Shown here: one piece after another, positions 1 to 8,778 of the stretch
Numbering within the stretch: position 1 is the first letter of the stretch
Layout: the number at the start of each line of letters is the position of its first letter
Assembly: GCA_902798975.1 (NCBI GenBank)
Contig: CADBYT010000025.1
Coordinates: 1-36,329, forward strand
Reading direction: 5' to 3'
DNA length: 36,329 bases
Origin: an uncultured Bacteroidia bacterium
GTDB lineage: Bacteria; Bacteroidota; Bacteroidia; Bacteroidales; UBA932
Notes under the pieces: model-generated
What the model saw: the letters and a program-made list of their open reading frames with translations, nothing else
What the model was told of the DNA's origin: nothing
The model's database searches: none
Program-made: the position numbers and the translations under genes

Positions 1-1
1 G

Positions 2-1786
2 GTATACAAAGTCAACATTTCCGCCTCGCTGGGAGCGGATACCAAGGCTGTGGCTTATGACGACGTTTCGGGAGGCCTTGCCAGCACCTTCCGCACGACT
101 GACGACATCTGCGTTAATAACATAACGAAGGTCTTATCGGCATGTGATGGAGACTACAATGCTCTTTTCCTACATGCGGATGCCAACGCAAAGACGGCGA
201 ACCTTGTGGGCGAGCTAACGTTCTACGGGTATCCTCAATATAATGTTGTAGATGTGAACGATGCGCTTATGCTGATGTATAACACGAGCAAAAGCGTCTT
301 CGAATACAATGATGATAGAAAGAATCCCGACAACACCAAAGGCCAGAAGGGCACACTGGCAAGCCTGAGCGACTACGACTTCGCTACGGCCGAGGTGTCG
401 ATTACTGGCATCAGCGGCGAAGGTACGGGCGTCAGTCCCTACACGCTGACAACGACTCCCGCCTCATTTACGAACATGCAGTCCATGTTCAAACTGACAT
501 TCTCGGGGATGCCAGACAATTTCAGCGAAGATTATTACGATTATGACAACGGCATAAATAGTATTACCATTCATTCGACAAAGAACAAACTAGTCGATAG
601 GTATTATCCCTATACTAACTCTTACACCTGCGGAGACTTAACCATTACTCTCGGGGGTCCCAACAGCCCTAGTGACACCAAGCGCGCCGCCCGCGAGGCG
701 AACGGCGCGGGCAACGTGGTGTATGCCGCGCTGCGCTTCCAGCCGCTGGGCGCGGAAGAAACGGACGAGATAACGTTCACTATGGAGTGTACCGACGAAA
801 AGACGTACATCGCCAAGAAGACCTCGCCCGTGGGCGGCTTCCAGAACGGCAAGTACTACACCTCCACCATCGAGGCCTATCCCAAGAATGTGAACCTTGC
901 CTCAATAGGTGCCGACTTTACGGCCCGGGACGGGCAGGTGCTTACCGGCACCCTTAACGGCAACCACAAGATTTCCATCGCCGACGGGGCCACCGTGACG
1001 CTCGCAGGCATCACTATTAACGGTGGGGACGATTGGGAAAAGGCTTGGGCAGGCATCACCTGTGAGGGTGACGCCACCCTAGTGCTGGCCGACGGCACAT
1101 CGAACTTGGTGAAGCACTTCTATCAGCAGTTTGCTGCCATCAGCGTGCCTAGCGGCAAAACGCTCACCATCCAGGGAAGCGGCTCACTCACGGCGGACGC
1201 GCGAGACGAAGGCGGAGCTGGTATCGGAGGGAATTCCGGCCAAAACTACGGCAACATCATCATTAATGGATCTTCCAACGTGACGGCCTATGGTGGAGGT
1301 GGATGTGCCGGCATCGGCAGCGGTTTCACTGAATATCATAGACCTTCTGTAACTGGCGGTGATATCACCATCAACACCTGCGGCACCGTCAAGGCATACG
1401 GCGGACCCAATGCTGCCGGCATCGGCTCGGGTTATGGTGCAAGAGATAATGATAACCGTTGTGGTAATATTTTAATCAGCAAAGGTACCGTCGAGGCTAC
1501 AGGTGGTGAAGATGGTGCAGGCATCGGTACCGGACGCACTGGTTTGGGTAATAGCGAATGCGGCACTATCACCATCACTGATGGCGTGACCAGCGTCACT
1601 GCGACAAGGGGTGGAAACTATTCTAATTGTATCGGATGTGGCAAGAATGGCACCTGCGGCACGGTGACCATCGACGGCACGACCTCGTTTTCGTTCACGA
1701 CATCGACCACGCAGTTCTCGCACTTCAACTCCGCGCTGAGCACGACCACTAACGAAAACGACACCTGGACGCTGACGCATAAGTAG
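2..1786 (+). CDS. Fimbrillin-like surface protein with Gly-rich repeat region (5' partial)
   Basis: The reading frame is open from base 2, so the true start and any signal peptide lie outside the window; about 594 residues are visible. The first third resembles the N-terminal domain of Bacteroidales fimbrillin-like (Mfa-like) lipoproteins. The second half contains repeated units with the motif AGIGSG or AGIGGN, each followed by a short strand and a GxVxAxGG-like segment, which suggests a right-handed beta-helix or similar solenoid. It ends in TAG just before a repeat-rich gap. It probably acts as an exported adhesin or fimbrial tip-like protein; that role is inferred from the family. The first ~640 bases look more AT-rich than the neighbouring genes, compatible with a variable surface locus. 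Confidence 0.7.
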   Translation, partial: VYKVNISASLGADTKAVAYDDVSGGLASTFRTTDDICVNNITKVLSACDGDYNALFLHADANAKTANLVGELTFYGYPQYNVVDVNDALMLMYNTSKSVFEYNDDRKNPDNTKGQKGTLASLSDYDFATAEVSITGISGEGTGVSPYTLTTTPASFTNMQSMFKLTFSGMPDNFSEDYYDYDNGINSITIHSTKNKLVDRYYPYTNSYTCGDLTITLGGPNSPSDTKRAAREANGAGNVVYAALRFQPLGAEETDEITFTMECTDEKTYIAKKTSPVGGFQNGKYYTSTIEAYPKNVNLASIGADFTARDGQVLTGTLNGNHKISIADGATVTLAGITINGGDDWEKAWAGITCEGDATLVLADGTSNLVKHFYQQFAAISVPSGKTLTIQGSGSLTADARDEGGAGIGGNSGQNYGNIIINGSSNVTAYGGGGCAGIGSGFTEYHRPSVTGGDITINTCGTVKAYGGPNAAGIGSGYGARDNDNRCGNILISKGTVEATGGEDGAGIGTGRTGLGNSECGTITITDGVTSVTATRGGNYSNCIGCGKNGTCGTVTIDGTTSFSFTTSTTQFSHFNSALSTTTNENDTWTLTHK

Positions 1787-1792
1787 CAGTAG

Positions 1793-1820
1793 GAGATGCC
1801 CGGTCACAGCCGGGCATGAC
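1793..1820 (-). repeat. REP-like palindrome, family GTCAT...ATCTC
   Basis: Read on the minus strand it is GTCAT, stem GCCCGG, 6-base loop, stem CCGGGC, ATCTC. The conserved flanks with a different stem place it in the same family as the elements at 2155, 20323, 24041, 24111 and 33319. Confidence 0.7.
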
Positions 1821-1834
1821 GAAAGGTTGGTATA

Positions 1835-1930
1835 GGCACCAGCGCCTCGCGATACGCGGCTCGGCGCTTGCCGCCAACTCGTCGCTGAGCTCGTCCGGAG
1901 GGCTCGCTCCTCGCCGGCGGCTGCCTGGGG
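1835..1930 (+). repeat. ~95-base dispersed repeat, copy A
   Basis: The segment starting GGCACCAGCGCCTCGCGATA is nearly identical for ~40 bases to the minus strand of 24283-24375, and the two remain recognisably similar for ~95 bases, including GGGCTCGCTC and CGGCTGCC. It lies 48 bases after the stop of the fimbrillin-like gene and points away from it. Confidence 0.8.
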
Positions 1931-2154
1931 CGGGACTGAAATCGGTCAAAATCAATGCGACCCCTAAAGAATTCTCTGGGGGTGGCATCGAAAATGGCCG
2001 AAAACGATGCCGACCCAACCTTTAAAACCTGAGTCGGCGTCGAAAACGAAATAAATTGCCATTTTCGGGCAGAAATAGGCGGGGTTTTCTGGCCGGTCCC
2101 CCAAAAAAATAGGGGACCTGGCAGGTTTTGCCGGGGAATCCTGCCCGGTGGCGG

Positions 2155-2184
2155 GAGATTCGCCGGTCGGGGCCGGCGAATGAC
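2155..2184 (-). repeat. REP-like palindrome
   Basis: Arms ATTCGCCGG (2158-2166) and CCGGCGAAT (2173-2181) surround a 6-base loop and carry the family flanks GTC/CTC when read on the minus strand. A half-copy of the same motif follows at about 2197-2209. Confidence 0.75.
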
Positions 2185-2223
2185 GGTGGGATGTACCCGG
2201 CGAATGACGAAGGGGTCACAAAA

Positions 2224-2249
2224 AAGCCACCGGCAATCGTCGGTGGCTT
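2224..2249 (-). terminator. Rho-independent terminator of the minus-strand barrel gene
   Basis: Nine-base arms AAGCCACCG and CGGTGGCTT flank an 8-base loop. On the minus strand the hairpin is followed by a run of T, 23 bases beyond the stop codon at 2273. Confidence 0.85.
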
Positions 2250-2272
2250 ATCGTAATCACGCCAAGCAACTC

Positions 2273-2842
2273 TTACAGCAGATAGATGAAGCCGAAGTTG
2301 ACGGAGAACATATTCAGGTTGAACGCCGAGCCGGCCATCTTGTTGCTGAGGCCATAGTAGAAGGAGAGGCTGGGCTCGATAGCGAAGCGATCGGAGATGA
2401 AGAAGGAGTAACCGGCATTGGCTTCGATGCCAAGCGTAGTGCCATTGTTCGAGCCTTTGGGCACCTCACTTGTTTTCACATCATTGTTTCTGGTCGAAAG
2501 GTTGCCGAATGCAAAATTGGCACCGGCATAGAAGCCTTGGACGATATAGTAACGAGCACCGACGAAGACGTTGAACGCGCCGAGGCCGGAACCCTCATAA
2601 CTGGCGGACTGGTAGCCGAGACCAGCCACGATACCGAGATTGTCAATAACCGCGTAACCACCTGACGCCTGCAGGCCGAAACGGTTCATGCCAGCTTTGT
2701 CGCCGTTTACGCTGATGGTGACAGTGTTAAAGCTGATGTTGGTGAGGGAGGGGTTGATGAAGAACCTTCCCTTGGGGAGGGTCTGTGCCGATGCGGCTGT
2801 CACTAACAGAGCTGCGGCGAGGATAAAGAATAATCTTTTCAT
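2273..2842 (-). CDS. Small outer-membrane beta-barrel protein
   Basis: 189 residues. An N-terminal signal peptide (charged MKR, a hydrophobic core, likely cleavage after AASA) is followed by alternating hydrophobic/polar strands rich in Gly and aromatic residues, ending in an aromatic/hydrophobic strand. This is typical of OmpA-transmembrane-like or OmpW-like 8-stranded barrels of Bacteroidota (porin-family/OMP_b-brl). The frame stays open well upstream, but the signal peptide fixes the start at 2842. It is transcribed divergently from the TolC-like gene with only 90 bases between the two starts, and it has its own terminator. A structural or small-pore role is inferred; no specific substrate can be deduced. 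Confidence 0.8.
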   Translation of the reverse strand: MKRLFFILAAALLVTAASAQTLPKGRFFINPSLTNISFNTVTISVNGDKAGMNRFGLQASGGYAVIDNLGIVAGLGYQSASYEGSGLGAFNVFVGARYYIVQGFYAGANFAFGNLSTRNNDVKTSEVPKGSNNGTTLGIEANAGYSFFISDRFAIEPSLSFYYGLSNKMAGSAFNLNMFSVNFGFIYLL

Positions 2843-2915
2843 GTGTGTGAGGGGTTTATTCGGCGTGAAAATAAGGATATTTTGCCAATTATCAAAGAAA
2901 TAGCCAGAAATTTCA

Positions 2916-2923
2916 TATCTTTG
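2916..2923 (+). promoter_or_regulatory. Candidate -7 element for the exporter operon
   Basis: TATCTTTG matches the Bacteroidota -7 consensus TAnnTTTG and ends 9 bases before the TolC-like start codon, which would give a very short leader. No convincing -33 TTTG is seen at the right distance. Confidence 0.45.
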
Positions 2924-2932
2924 AGAAGCAGT

Positions 2933-4198
2933 ATGAAAAGAATCGCGGTCCACATAATTATATTTTTCCTGTCCATTCCCGCCGTCTTCGGGCAAAGCCC
3001 GCTCTCGCTGGAGACCTGTCGCGAAGCGGCACGGAACGAAGGAAAACTCGAAGAACTGTACACCCTCATTGCACTTGACCAGGAGGCGAATGCCCGCCTG
3101 GAACAGCATCCTTTCCTGCTCTCCATCAGCGCGTATGGCACGGCCTCGTACCAGACCGACGCGCCCAATCCCGCGAGCGTGACGGACTTCCCGTTCGTGC
3201 TCCATGCCAGCCCCAAGTTCCAGTACCATGCCGGTTTCCTGATGGCGCAGCCCATCTACAGCGGCGGGCAGCGCCGCGTGCGCTCGGAGCTGAACGATGT
3301 CGAGCACGAAATACAGCGGACGAACCTGGACAGCCGGGGCGTCGAGCTGGACAGCGCCGTGGAAGAGCTGTTCCTCGGCATCCTGCTGGCGCGCAAGCGC
3401 GATGAGATCCTCACGCGGCAGCTGAACGCCGTCCGCATCAAGCAGGAAGACGCCCGCCGGGCCCACGAGGCCGGCGCAGTGTACAGGGACGCCGTGCTCT
3501 CGCTGGAGGCGCAGCTCTCCAAATTGGAAGCGGAACTGGCCGGCAACGGGGCCCAGACGGCGGCCGCCATCGCCATGCTGGCGGAACTGACCGGACTTCC
3601 GATCGACGCGGAGACCGAACTGGAGCTCCCCGTCGGGGAGGATACGGGCGCATTCGTGCCGGATCCCGGCCTCGCCCGCCTGGACTTGCAGGGTCGGCAG
3701 ATCGAACTCAACAAGCGGCTCCTCCGGGCGCAGGCACGCCCTTCGCTGCAGGCCATTGCCACGATCGGCTACGGCCGCTGGCCGCTCAATTTCTTCGAGC
3801 GCCGTCCGGACGTGTACGGGATCGTGGGGCTGACGCTGCACATCCCGATCACGGACTGGCGCGCCGTGAACCAGGGTACGGCGCGGCTGGATGCCGCCGC
3901 CCGCCAGCTGGACCTGGAGCGCGAGAACGCCGAGCGCCAAAAGCGCCTGGCCCTGTTAAAATACGACGGGGAGATCGCGCGCTACAATACCCTGCTCGAC
4001 GCGAACGAGCGCACGGTGGCCCGTTACGAAGAGCTTTGCAACGAGCTGGACGCGCTCTCCACGCAGGGCGCTTCCTCCCTGTCCGACTACCTGACTGCCC
4101 TGGAGCAGCTCTCCGCCGCCCGGTTGGACGGCGAACTGTATGCCATCCTGAAATTACAACAGCAACTTCTGCGTAAGCGATATATTTCCAAGCCATGA
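2933..4198 (+). CDS. TolC-like outer-membrane efflux protein
   Basis: 421 residues from the ATG that opens a signal peptide (MKRIAVHIIIFFLSIPAVFG). The mature part has the long amphipathic helices and Ala/Leu/Glu/Arg-rich periodicity of the outer-membrane efflux protein (OEP) family, with two related halves. The family forms the trimeric outer-membrane duct of tripartite exporters. Its stop overlaps the start of the HlyD-like gene (ATGA at 4195-4198), so it is the first gene of a tightly coupled exporter operon. An upstream in-frame start at 2843 is rejected because it would bury the signal peptide. Confidence 0.88.
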   Translation: MKRIAVHIIIFFLSIPAVFGQSPLSLETCREAARNEGKLEELYTLIALDQEANARLEQHPFLLSISAYGTASYQTDAPNPASVTDFPFVLHASPKFQYHAGFLMAQPIYSGGQRRVRSELNDVEHEIQRTNLDSRGVELDSAVEELFLGILLARKRDEILTRQLNAVRIKQEDARRAHEAGAVYRDAVLSLEAQLSKLEAELAGNGAQTAAAIAMLAELTGLPIDAETELELPVGEDTGAFVPDPGLARLDLQGRQIELNKRLLRAQARPSLQAIATIGYGRWPLNFFERRPDVYGIVGLTLHIPITDWRAVNQGTARLDAAARQLDLERENAERQKRLALLKYDGEIARYNTLLDANERTVARYEELCNELDALSTQGASSLSDYLTALEQLSAARLDGELYAILKLQQQLLRKRYISKP

Positions 4199-5097
4199 CC
4201 CGACGCTCTTTCGCCACCCTGTTTTGTCTGATACTGCTTTGCTGCGCCTGCGGCCGCAGCGGTCGGCCGGATGCATACGGCATCATCGACGCCCACAGCT
4301 GGATGGTGGCGGCGTCCGAAGCCGGCCAGATTGTCGATCTCCAGGCGGAGGAAGGGCTCCGGGTCGCCCGCGGCACCCTGACGGTGCAGCTCGACACGGC
4401 CGCGCTAGACCTGCAGCTGAAGGCCCTCGAATCCCAGATCCGGGCGCTCCTGCCGACCCTGCCTGACGTGAGCCGGCAGCTGGACGTCCTGTATCGGCAG
4501 AAGGAGTCGCTCGTCAACGAGCGGACCAAGCTGGCGACGCTCGTCGCTTCCGGCACCGCCTCCTCCGGACAGCTGGACAAACTTGACGACCAGATCCGTG
4601 TCGTGGACAGCCAGATCTCGGCGGCCCGCTCCTCCATGTCGCGGGAGACGGCGGCCGTGATGGCCAACATCGAATCGCTGCGCTCCCAGGCGGATATCGT
4701 ACGGGACCGGATTGCCCGCTGCGCGGTGAAGAATCCGGAAGACGGCACGGTCACGGAGCTCTTCGCGCACCTGCATGAATTCGTGGCGCCCGGCCAGCCG
4801 GTGTATAAATTGTCCGACCTGGAGCACCTGTACGTGGATGCCTGGCTGGACGGCGGGACGCTTTCGCGCGTTGCCCTGGGCGATGCCGTGGAGGTCAAGG
4901 TGGACGACGGCGCCAGGGCGCTCCGGCCGGTGTCCGGGCGGATCACGTACATCGCAGGGGAGGCAGAATTCACCCCGAACAGGGTACTGACCCGCGACAC
5001 CCGTGTCACCATGGTCTACCATGTGCGGATTGAGCTGGCGGAAGGCGGCCCCCTCAGGCCGGGCATGCCCGCGGAAATCTTCCTTGCGGCCAAATGA
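4195..5097 (+). CDS. HlyD/YbhG-family periplasmic adaptor, probable lipoprotein
   Basis: 300 residues. The N-terminus is a lipoprotein-type signal ending near CCACG. It is followed by a first half biotinyl-lipoyl-like segment, a long coiled-coil hairpin (about residues 65-180), the second half-lipoyl segment (PEDGTVTELF) and a C-terminal beta-barrel containing AEFTPN and RPGMPAEIF, motifs typical of adaptors paired with ABC-2 exporters such as YbhG. It would link the inner-membrane ABC transporter to the TolC-like duct. It overlaps the genes on both sides by 4 bases, which implies translational coupling. Confidence 0.88.
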   Translation: MTRRSFATLFCLILLCCACGRSGRPDAYGIIDAHSWMVAASEAGQIVDLQAEEGLRVARGTLTVQLDTAALDLQLKALESQIRALLPTLPDVSRQLDVLYRQKESLVNERTKLATLVASGTASSGQLDKLDDQIRVVDSQISAARSSMSRETAAVMANIESLRSQADIVRDRIARCAVKNPEDGTVTELFAHLHEFVAPGQPVYKLSDLEHLYVDAWLDGGTLSRVALGDAVEVKVDDGARALRPVSGRITYIAGEAEFTPNRVLTRDTRVTMVYHVRIELAEGGPLRPGMPAEIFLAAK

Positions 5098-5987
5098 TCG
5101 TCGCCGAAGGCATACTCAAGCAGTTCGGCTCCCACCAGGTTCTCAAAGGCGTGTCTTTCCAGGTGGAAGACGGGCAGATTGTGGCCCTGATGGGCGCGAA
5201 CGGCGCCGGTAAATCCACCCTTTTCGATATTCTGGCGACCATCGACCCCGATTTCGAAGGCTCGGTTGCCGTGGCGGACTACGACGTGCGCAAGAACCCC
5301 CGCGAAGCGCGCAGCCGCATCGGCTACGTGCCCGGCCGTTTCTCCCTGTACGGCGACCTGACCGTGGCTGAAAATCTGGAATTCTTTGCCGGGGCTTATG
5401 GCTGCCGGGCGGGCGACATCGAGGCGCTGTCCCCCTTCCTGTGGCGCAGCATCGCGGATTTCTCCGGTTTCCGGGCGGACACGCTTTCCGGCGGCATGAA
5501 GCAGAAACTGGCCATCTGCTGCGCACTGGTACACAATCCTTCCGTGCTGCTGCTTGACGAACCGACCGTGGGCGTGGATCCCGTGTCCCGCCACGACATG
5601 TGGAAGGAAATAGGCGCCCTGCGCGACAAGGGCGTCTGCGTGCTCGTCAGCACGCACTATCTGGACGAAGCGACTCTGTCGGACAAGATCCTGTTCCTGG
5701 ATCAGGGCGAGATCCTGCTGTTCGACAGTCCGGCCGACATCGTCGGCTCCTACAGCCGCCGCATCTTCGCCTTCCCGTGCCCGTCTGACGAACTGCCGCA
5801 GATTGAGGCCGCCCTCACCGCGATGCCGGGCGTGCTGGAATACTATCTCTGGGGCGACAGCCTGCATATCACGGTCGACGCCTCTTTCAATGCTGCGCCA
5901 GTGTGCGGCCACATGCCCGTGGCGGTCTCGCCGGGCATCGAGGACATCTTCATCGACACCCTGTCGGAAAGGAGGAAACGCGTATGA
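5094..5987 (+). CDS. ABC transporter ATPase (first of two)
   Basis: 297 residues. Walker A GANGAGKST is at 34-42, signature LSGGMKQ at 131-137, Walker B LLLDEP with catalytic Glu near 155, and the switch His in STHYLDEA near 186. The Q-loop position reads GYVPGRFSLYGDLT, so the usual Gln is replaced by Gly. About 80 C-terminal residues extend beyond the nucleotide-binding fold. Homology is to the halves of YbhF-type exporters. It overlaps both neighbours. It probably works as a heterodimer with the next ATPase. Confidence 0.88.
   Translation: MIVAEGILKQFGSHQVLKGVSFQVEDGQIVALMGANGAGKSTLFDILATIDPDFEGSVAVADYDVRKNPREARSRIGYVPGRFSLYGDLTVAENLEFFAGAYGCRAGDIEALSPFLWRSIADFSGFRADTLSGGMKQKLAICCALVHNPSVLLLDEPTVGVDPVSRHDMWKEIGALRDKGVCVLVSTHYLDEATLSDKILFLDQGEILLFDSPADIVGSYSRRIFAFPCPSDELPQIEAALTAMPGVLEYYLWGDSLHITVDASFNAAPVCGHMPVAVSPGIEDIFIDTLSERRKRV
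5971..5975 (+). promoter_or_regulatory. Strong Shine-Dalgarno-like GGAGG
   Basis: GGAGG lies 8 bases before the ATG of the second ATPase, inside the 3' end of the first. Shine-Dalgarno motifs are uncommon in Bacteroidota, so it stands out; it supports the start at 5984 rather than the upstream in-frame one. Confidence 0.5.
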
Positions 5988-6649
5988 GCAGGCTGGTGGA
6001 GATCGACCATATCAGCAAGCGTTTCGGCAAGTTCCTCGCCGTTGACGACGTGTCGCTGACCCTTTCCGAAGGGGAGATTCTCGGTCTGCTGGGCGCGAAC
6101 GGTGCCGGCAAGACCACGCTGATTCGCATGGTCTGCGACCTGATCCGGCCGGATGACGGACAGATCAGTGTCGTGGGCCGGCCGGGCTACATGTGCCAGA
6201 CCTTCTCGCTGGTTGAGGAGCTGACCGTCCACGAGAACATCCGCTTCTATGCCACGCTGTATGGCCTGGACCGGGCCGGGATCGCGCTCCGCGAACAGGA
6301 AATCGTGGCTTCTTTGGAGCTGGAGCCGTATATGGACCGGCCGGTCAAGTTCCTTCCCTCGGGCTGGCGGCAGTCCCTGTCGTTCTCCATCGCGGTCATC
6401 GCCGATCCGCCGGTACTCATCCTGGACGAGCCCACGAGCGGACTGGATTCGCTCTCGCGCCGGCGTCTTTGGAAAATGATCCACACCCGGGCGGCGGCAG
6501 GGACGGGGGTGATCGTGAGCACGCACTACCTGGACGAGGCCTACTACTGCAGCCGCCTGGCCATCATGAACCACGGCAGGATTGTCGCGGACGGAGCGCC
6601 CCTGGAGCTCGCCGCCACGCAGGATGAATTGCTAAGCTATTTCCGATAA
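5984..6649 (+). CDS. ABC transporter ATPase (second of two)
   Basis: 221 residues. Walker A GANGAGKTT is at 37-45, the Q-loop Gln is present in YMCQTFSL, Walker B is LILDEPTSGLD and the switch His is in STHYLDEA. The signature reads LPSGWRQ instead of LSGGQ, a variant resembling that of other ABC-2 exporter ATPases. It is short, with little beyond the nucleotide-binding domain. The start is set by the ATGA overlap with the preceding gene and the upstream GGAGG. Together with the previous gene it forms a complementary pair: one partner has an altered Q-loop, the other an altered signature. Confidence 0.88.
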   Translation: MSRLVEIDHISKRFGKFLAVDDVSLTLSEGEILGLLGANGAGKTTLIRMVCDLIRPDDGQISVVGRPGYMCQTFSLVEELTVHENIRFYATLYGLDRAGIALREQEIVASLELEPYMDRPVKFLPSGWRQSLSFSIAVIADPPVLILDEPTSGLDSLSRRRLWKMIHTRAAAGTGVIVSTHYLDEAYYCSRLAIMNHGRIVADGAPLELAATQDELLSYFR

Positions 6650-6651
6650 CG

Positions 6652-7737
6652 ATGCAGACCAACCGGAGAGAGAACATACGGTCCGTCATCCGCAAGGAGT
6701 TCCGGCACATTTTCAGGGACAAGGTCAGTTGCCTGCTGCTCTTCCTGATGCCGGCGGCCATCCTGCTGCTCTTCGGCTATGCCCTGTCGTTCGAGGTGCA
6801 CCACCACAACATCCAGGTCTGCAATCCCGGCCACAGCGTTGCGGCGGAGCGGCTGTTCACCCAGCTGGATGCCAATCCCAACCTGCGCGTCGTCGGGCGC
6901 GTGGCGAGCCCCGCGCAGATCGGCGACGCCTTCGCCCGGGCAAACACCCGCGCCGTCGTGATGTACCGGGACGATGGGATCGATGTCTTCGTGGACGGCA
7001 CCAGCTCGCAGCTTGCATTCAGCATCGAGGTCCGTCTGGGCGCTGTCATTGCCGATTTCGTGAAGCATGAAATGCGCATGGCGGCCGCGCCGGAGTCCGG
7101 TCTGCCGGTACGCTACCTGTACAATCCTTCCCTGAAGAAGGAATACATGCCCGTCCCGGGCCTCGTGCTGATGATTTTCATCCTGGTGTCGTCGATCGTA
7201 CTGGGCACGAGCGTCAACAAGGAAAAGATCCAGGGCACCTTCCGGATGCTACGGATGACCCGGATGACGAACGGGGAACTGATTGCCGGCAAGGCGCTGC
7301 CCTATTTTCTCATTTCCCTCTTTCACGTGGTCATGGTGTTCCTGATCTGCCTGTATTTCGGCATCGTGATCCGGGGCAGCCTGGCGCTGTTCTTCGGCCT
7401 CTGCATCCTGTACTCGGCCTGCTGCATGTCGCTGGGCCTGTTGATCGCGTCCTGGTTCGACCGCCCCCTGGACGTGCTGGTCCTGTGCTGGATCGTGCTG
7501 TTCATTCCGAACGTGTTCCTGTCCGGATTCATCTTCCCGGTCAGCTCGATGGAAGGCGTCATCCGGTCGATCGTGAACTACCTGCCCGGTACGGCGTTCA
7601 TCAGCGCGTTCCGGAACATCGCCTACAAAGGGACCGGGGCCGCAGAGAATCTGTCCTGGTTCCTCATCCTGTCCGGGGAGCTGGTCCTCGCCACTGCTCT
7701 TTCCCTCATCGGTTTCAGAAGGAGGATCCCGAGATGA
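6652..7737 (+). CDS. ABC-2 type permease (first of two)
   Basis: 361 residues. One N-terminal transmembrane helix (LLLFLMPAAILLLFGYAL) is followed by a ~140-residue extracytoplasmic domain and then five C-terminal helices, the layout of the ABC2_membrane_3/YbhS-YbhR family. A conserved-looking segment NKEKIQGTFRMLRMTRMT precedes the second helix. Two bases separate it from the ATPase and it overlaps the next permease. It should form the inner-membrane half-channel of the exporter. The substrate is not evident; relatives export drugs, lipids or cationic compounds. Confidence 0.88.
   Translation: MQTNRRENIRSVIRKEFRHIFRDKVSCLLLFLMPAAILLLFGYALSFEVHHHNIQVCNPGHSVAAERLFTQLDANPNLRVVGRVASPAQIGDAFARANTRAVVMYRDDGIDVFVDGTSSQLAFSIEVRLGAVIADFVKHEMRMAAAPESGLPVRYLYNPSLKKEYMPVPGLVLMIFILVSSIVLGTSVNKEKIQGTFRMLRMTRMTNGELIAGKALPYFLISLFHVVMVFLICLYFGIVIRGSLALFFGLCILYSACCMSLGLLIASWFDRPLDVLVLCWIVLFIPNVFLSGFIFPVSSMEGVIRSIVNYLPGTAFISAFRNIAYKGTGAAENLSWFLILSGELVLATALSLIGFRRRIPR
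7721..7725 (+). promoter_or_regulatory. Shine-Dalgarno-like GGAGG
   Basis: GGAGG lies 8 bases before the ATG at 7734 of the second permease, the same spacing as upstream of the second ATPase; it helps choose this start within a longer open frame. Confidence 0.45.
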
Positions 7738-8777
7738 TGCGGCGCTTGTGGCAATTGCTGGTGAAGGAGTATCTGCAGCTGGTGCGCACACCGGCGCTGC
7801 TCTTCGTGCTCGTACTCTGTCCGGTCGTGACCATCGGCTTTGTGCCGTTCGGGCTGAATGACAAGGCGCGGATCCGCGTGGCGGTGGTGGACGAATCCTT
7901 CTCCGACCGTGGACGGGAGGCTGTCGCGCTTCTGGCGCGCTCGCCCCAGATTGTCGAGGTGTCGGCCTCCGTTTCCCGGCAGGAGGGGGAGCGCCGGATG
8001 GACAAAGGGGAAGTTGATGCGCTGGTGGTCATACCCCCGGACGGGGGCGAATGCCGCATTCTCGCGGACGCGTCCCAGATCATACTGGGCGTCAATGCTG
8101 CCCTTTATACGGAGCGCCAGCTGACGGGTGAGCAGGGAGATGACCGGGTGCGCATGCACTGGCTCTATTTGTCCGATGCCGGCAATACGCAATACTACCT
8201 GGTGACCATGCTGGTGCTGCTGATTGCGATCATCGGCTGCTGCCTGGTCGCGCTGTTCGTGGTCCAGGAAAAGGAAAGCAAGGTGCTGGAACATTTGCGA
8301 AGCACGGGCCTGAGCGCCACGATGTATGTCCTGCCCAAGGTGCTGTTCGTCTCGCTGCTGGGCCTGTGTGAACTGGCTGCCGGCCTGGTGATCGCGCGGG
8401 TGATGTTCTCGCTGGAGTGCGCGGGTTCGCTGCCGGAGTTGTTCCTGCTGGCCGCATGCTTCCTCTTCGCGATCGTGAACCTGGGCATCCTGATTGCCGT
8501 CGGTACGCGCACGCTGGTCCGGACGATCTACGTCCTGGTGTTCGTGTTCATCATCCTGATTCTCCTCAGCACGATGTTCGCACCGCTGGACAACATGGAT
8601 CCCGTCTGGGCTTCGACGCGCTACGTCAACCCGTTCTTCTGGGCGGTGGACGGCGGTTGGAAGATCATCCTGAAAGGCATTCCCCTGAGCGCCAGCCCCG
8701 CCAACTGCCTGGTCCTGCTGGGCACCGGCGGCGTACTGATGCTTATTAACATATTGAAAATAAAACAGATAGACTGA
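7734..8777 (+). CDS. ABC-2 type permease (second of two)
   Basis: 347 residues from the first of two tandem ATGs (7734 and 7737). Topology matches the first permease: N-terminal helix (ALLFVLVLCPVVTIGFV), an extracytoplasmic domain of ~130 residues, then a cluster of hydrophobic helices including LVTMLVLLIAIIGCCLVALF. A motif QEKESKVLEHLRSTGLSA parallels NKEKIQGTFRMLR in its partner. The open frame extends back to 7485, but that part is antisense-like read-through of the upstream gene in another frame. It is the last transporter gene of the operon; the nitroreductase starts immediately after its stop. Confidence 0.87.
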   Translation: MMRRLWQLLVKEYLQLVRTPALLFVLVLCPVVTIGFVPFGLNDKARIRVAVVDESFSDRGREAVALLARSPQIVEVSASVSRQEGERRMDKGEVDALVVIPPDGGECRILADASQIILGVNAALYTERQLTGEQGDDRVRMHWLYLSDAGNTQYYLVTMLVLLIAIIGCCLVALFVVQEKESKVLEHLRSTGLSATMYVLPKVLFVSLLGLCELAAGLVIARVMFSLECAGSLPELFLLAACFLFAIVNLGILIAVGTRTLVRTIYVLVFVFIILILLSTMFAPLDNMDPVWASTRYVNPFFWAVDGGWKIILKGIPLSASPANCLVLLGTGGVLMLINILKIKQID

Positions 8778-8778
8778 T

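Larger units (their letters stand above)
1787..2272. other. Repeat-rich intergenic region
   Basis: No convincing gene is seen in these 486 bases. They hold two REP-like palindromes (1793-1820, 2155-2184), one copy of a ~95-base dispersed repeat (1835-1930), a hairpin with arms GGTCCCC/GGGGACC (2095-2101 and 2112-2118) and the terminator of the minus-strand barrel gene (2224-2249). Short ORFs here are composed of repeat sequence. Confidence 0.7.

Noticed and set aside
1816-2025. 69-codon ORF in the gap after the first gene
   Set aside because: Made largely of the 95-base dispersed repeat, whose other copy does not preserve the frame.
2180-2665. 161-codon plus-strand ORF
   Set aside because: Starts inside a REP-like element and runs antisense through the beta-barrel gene.
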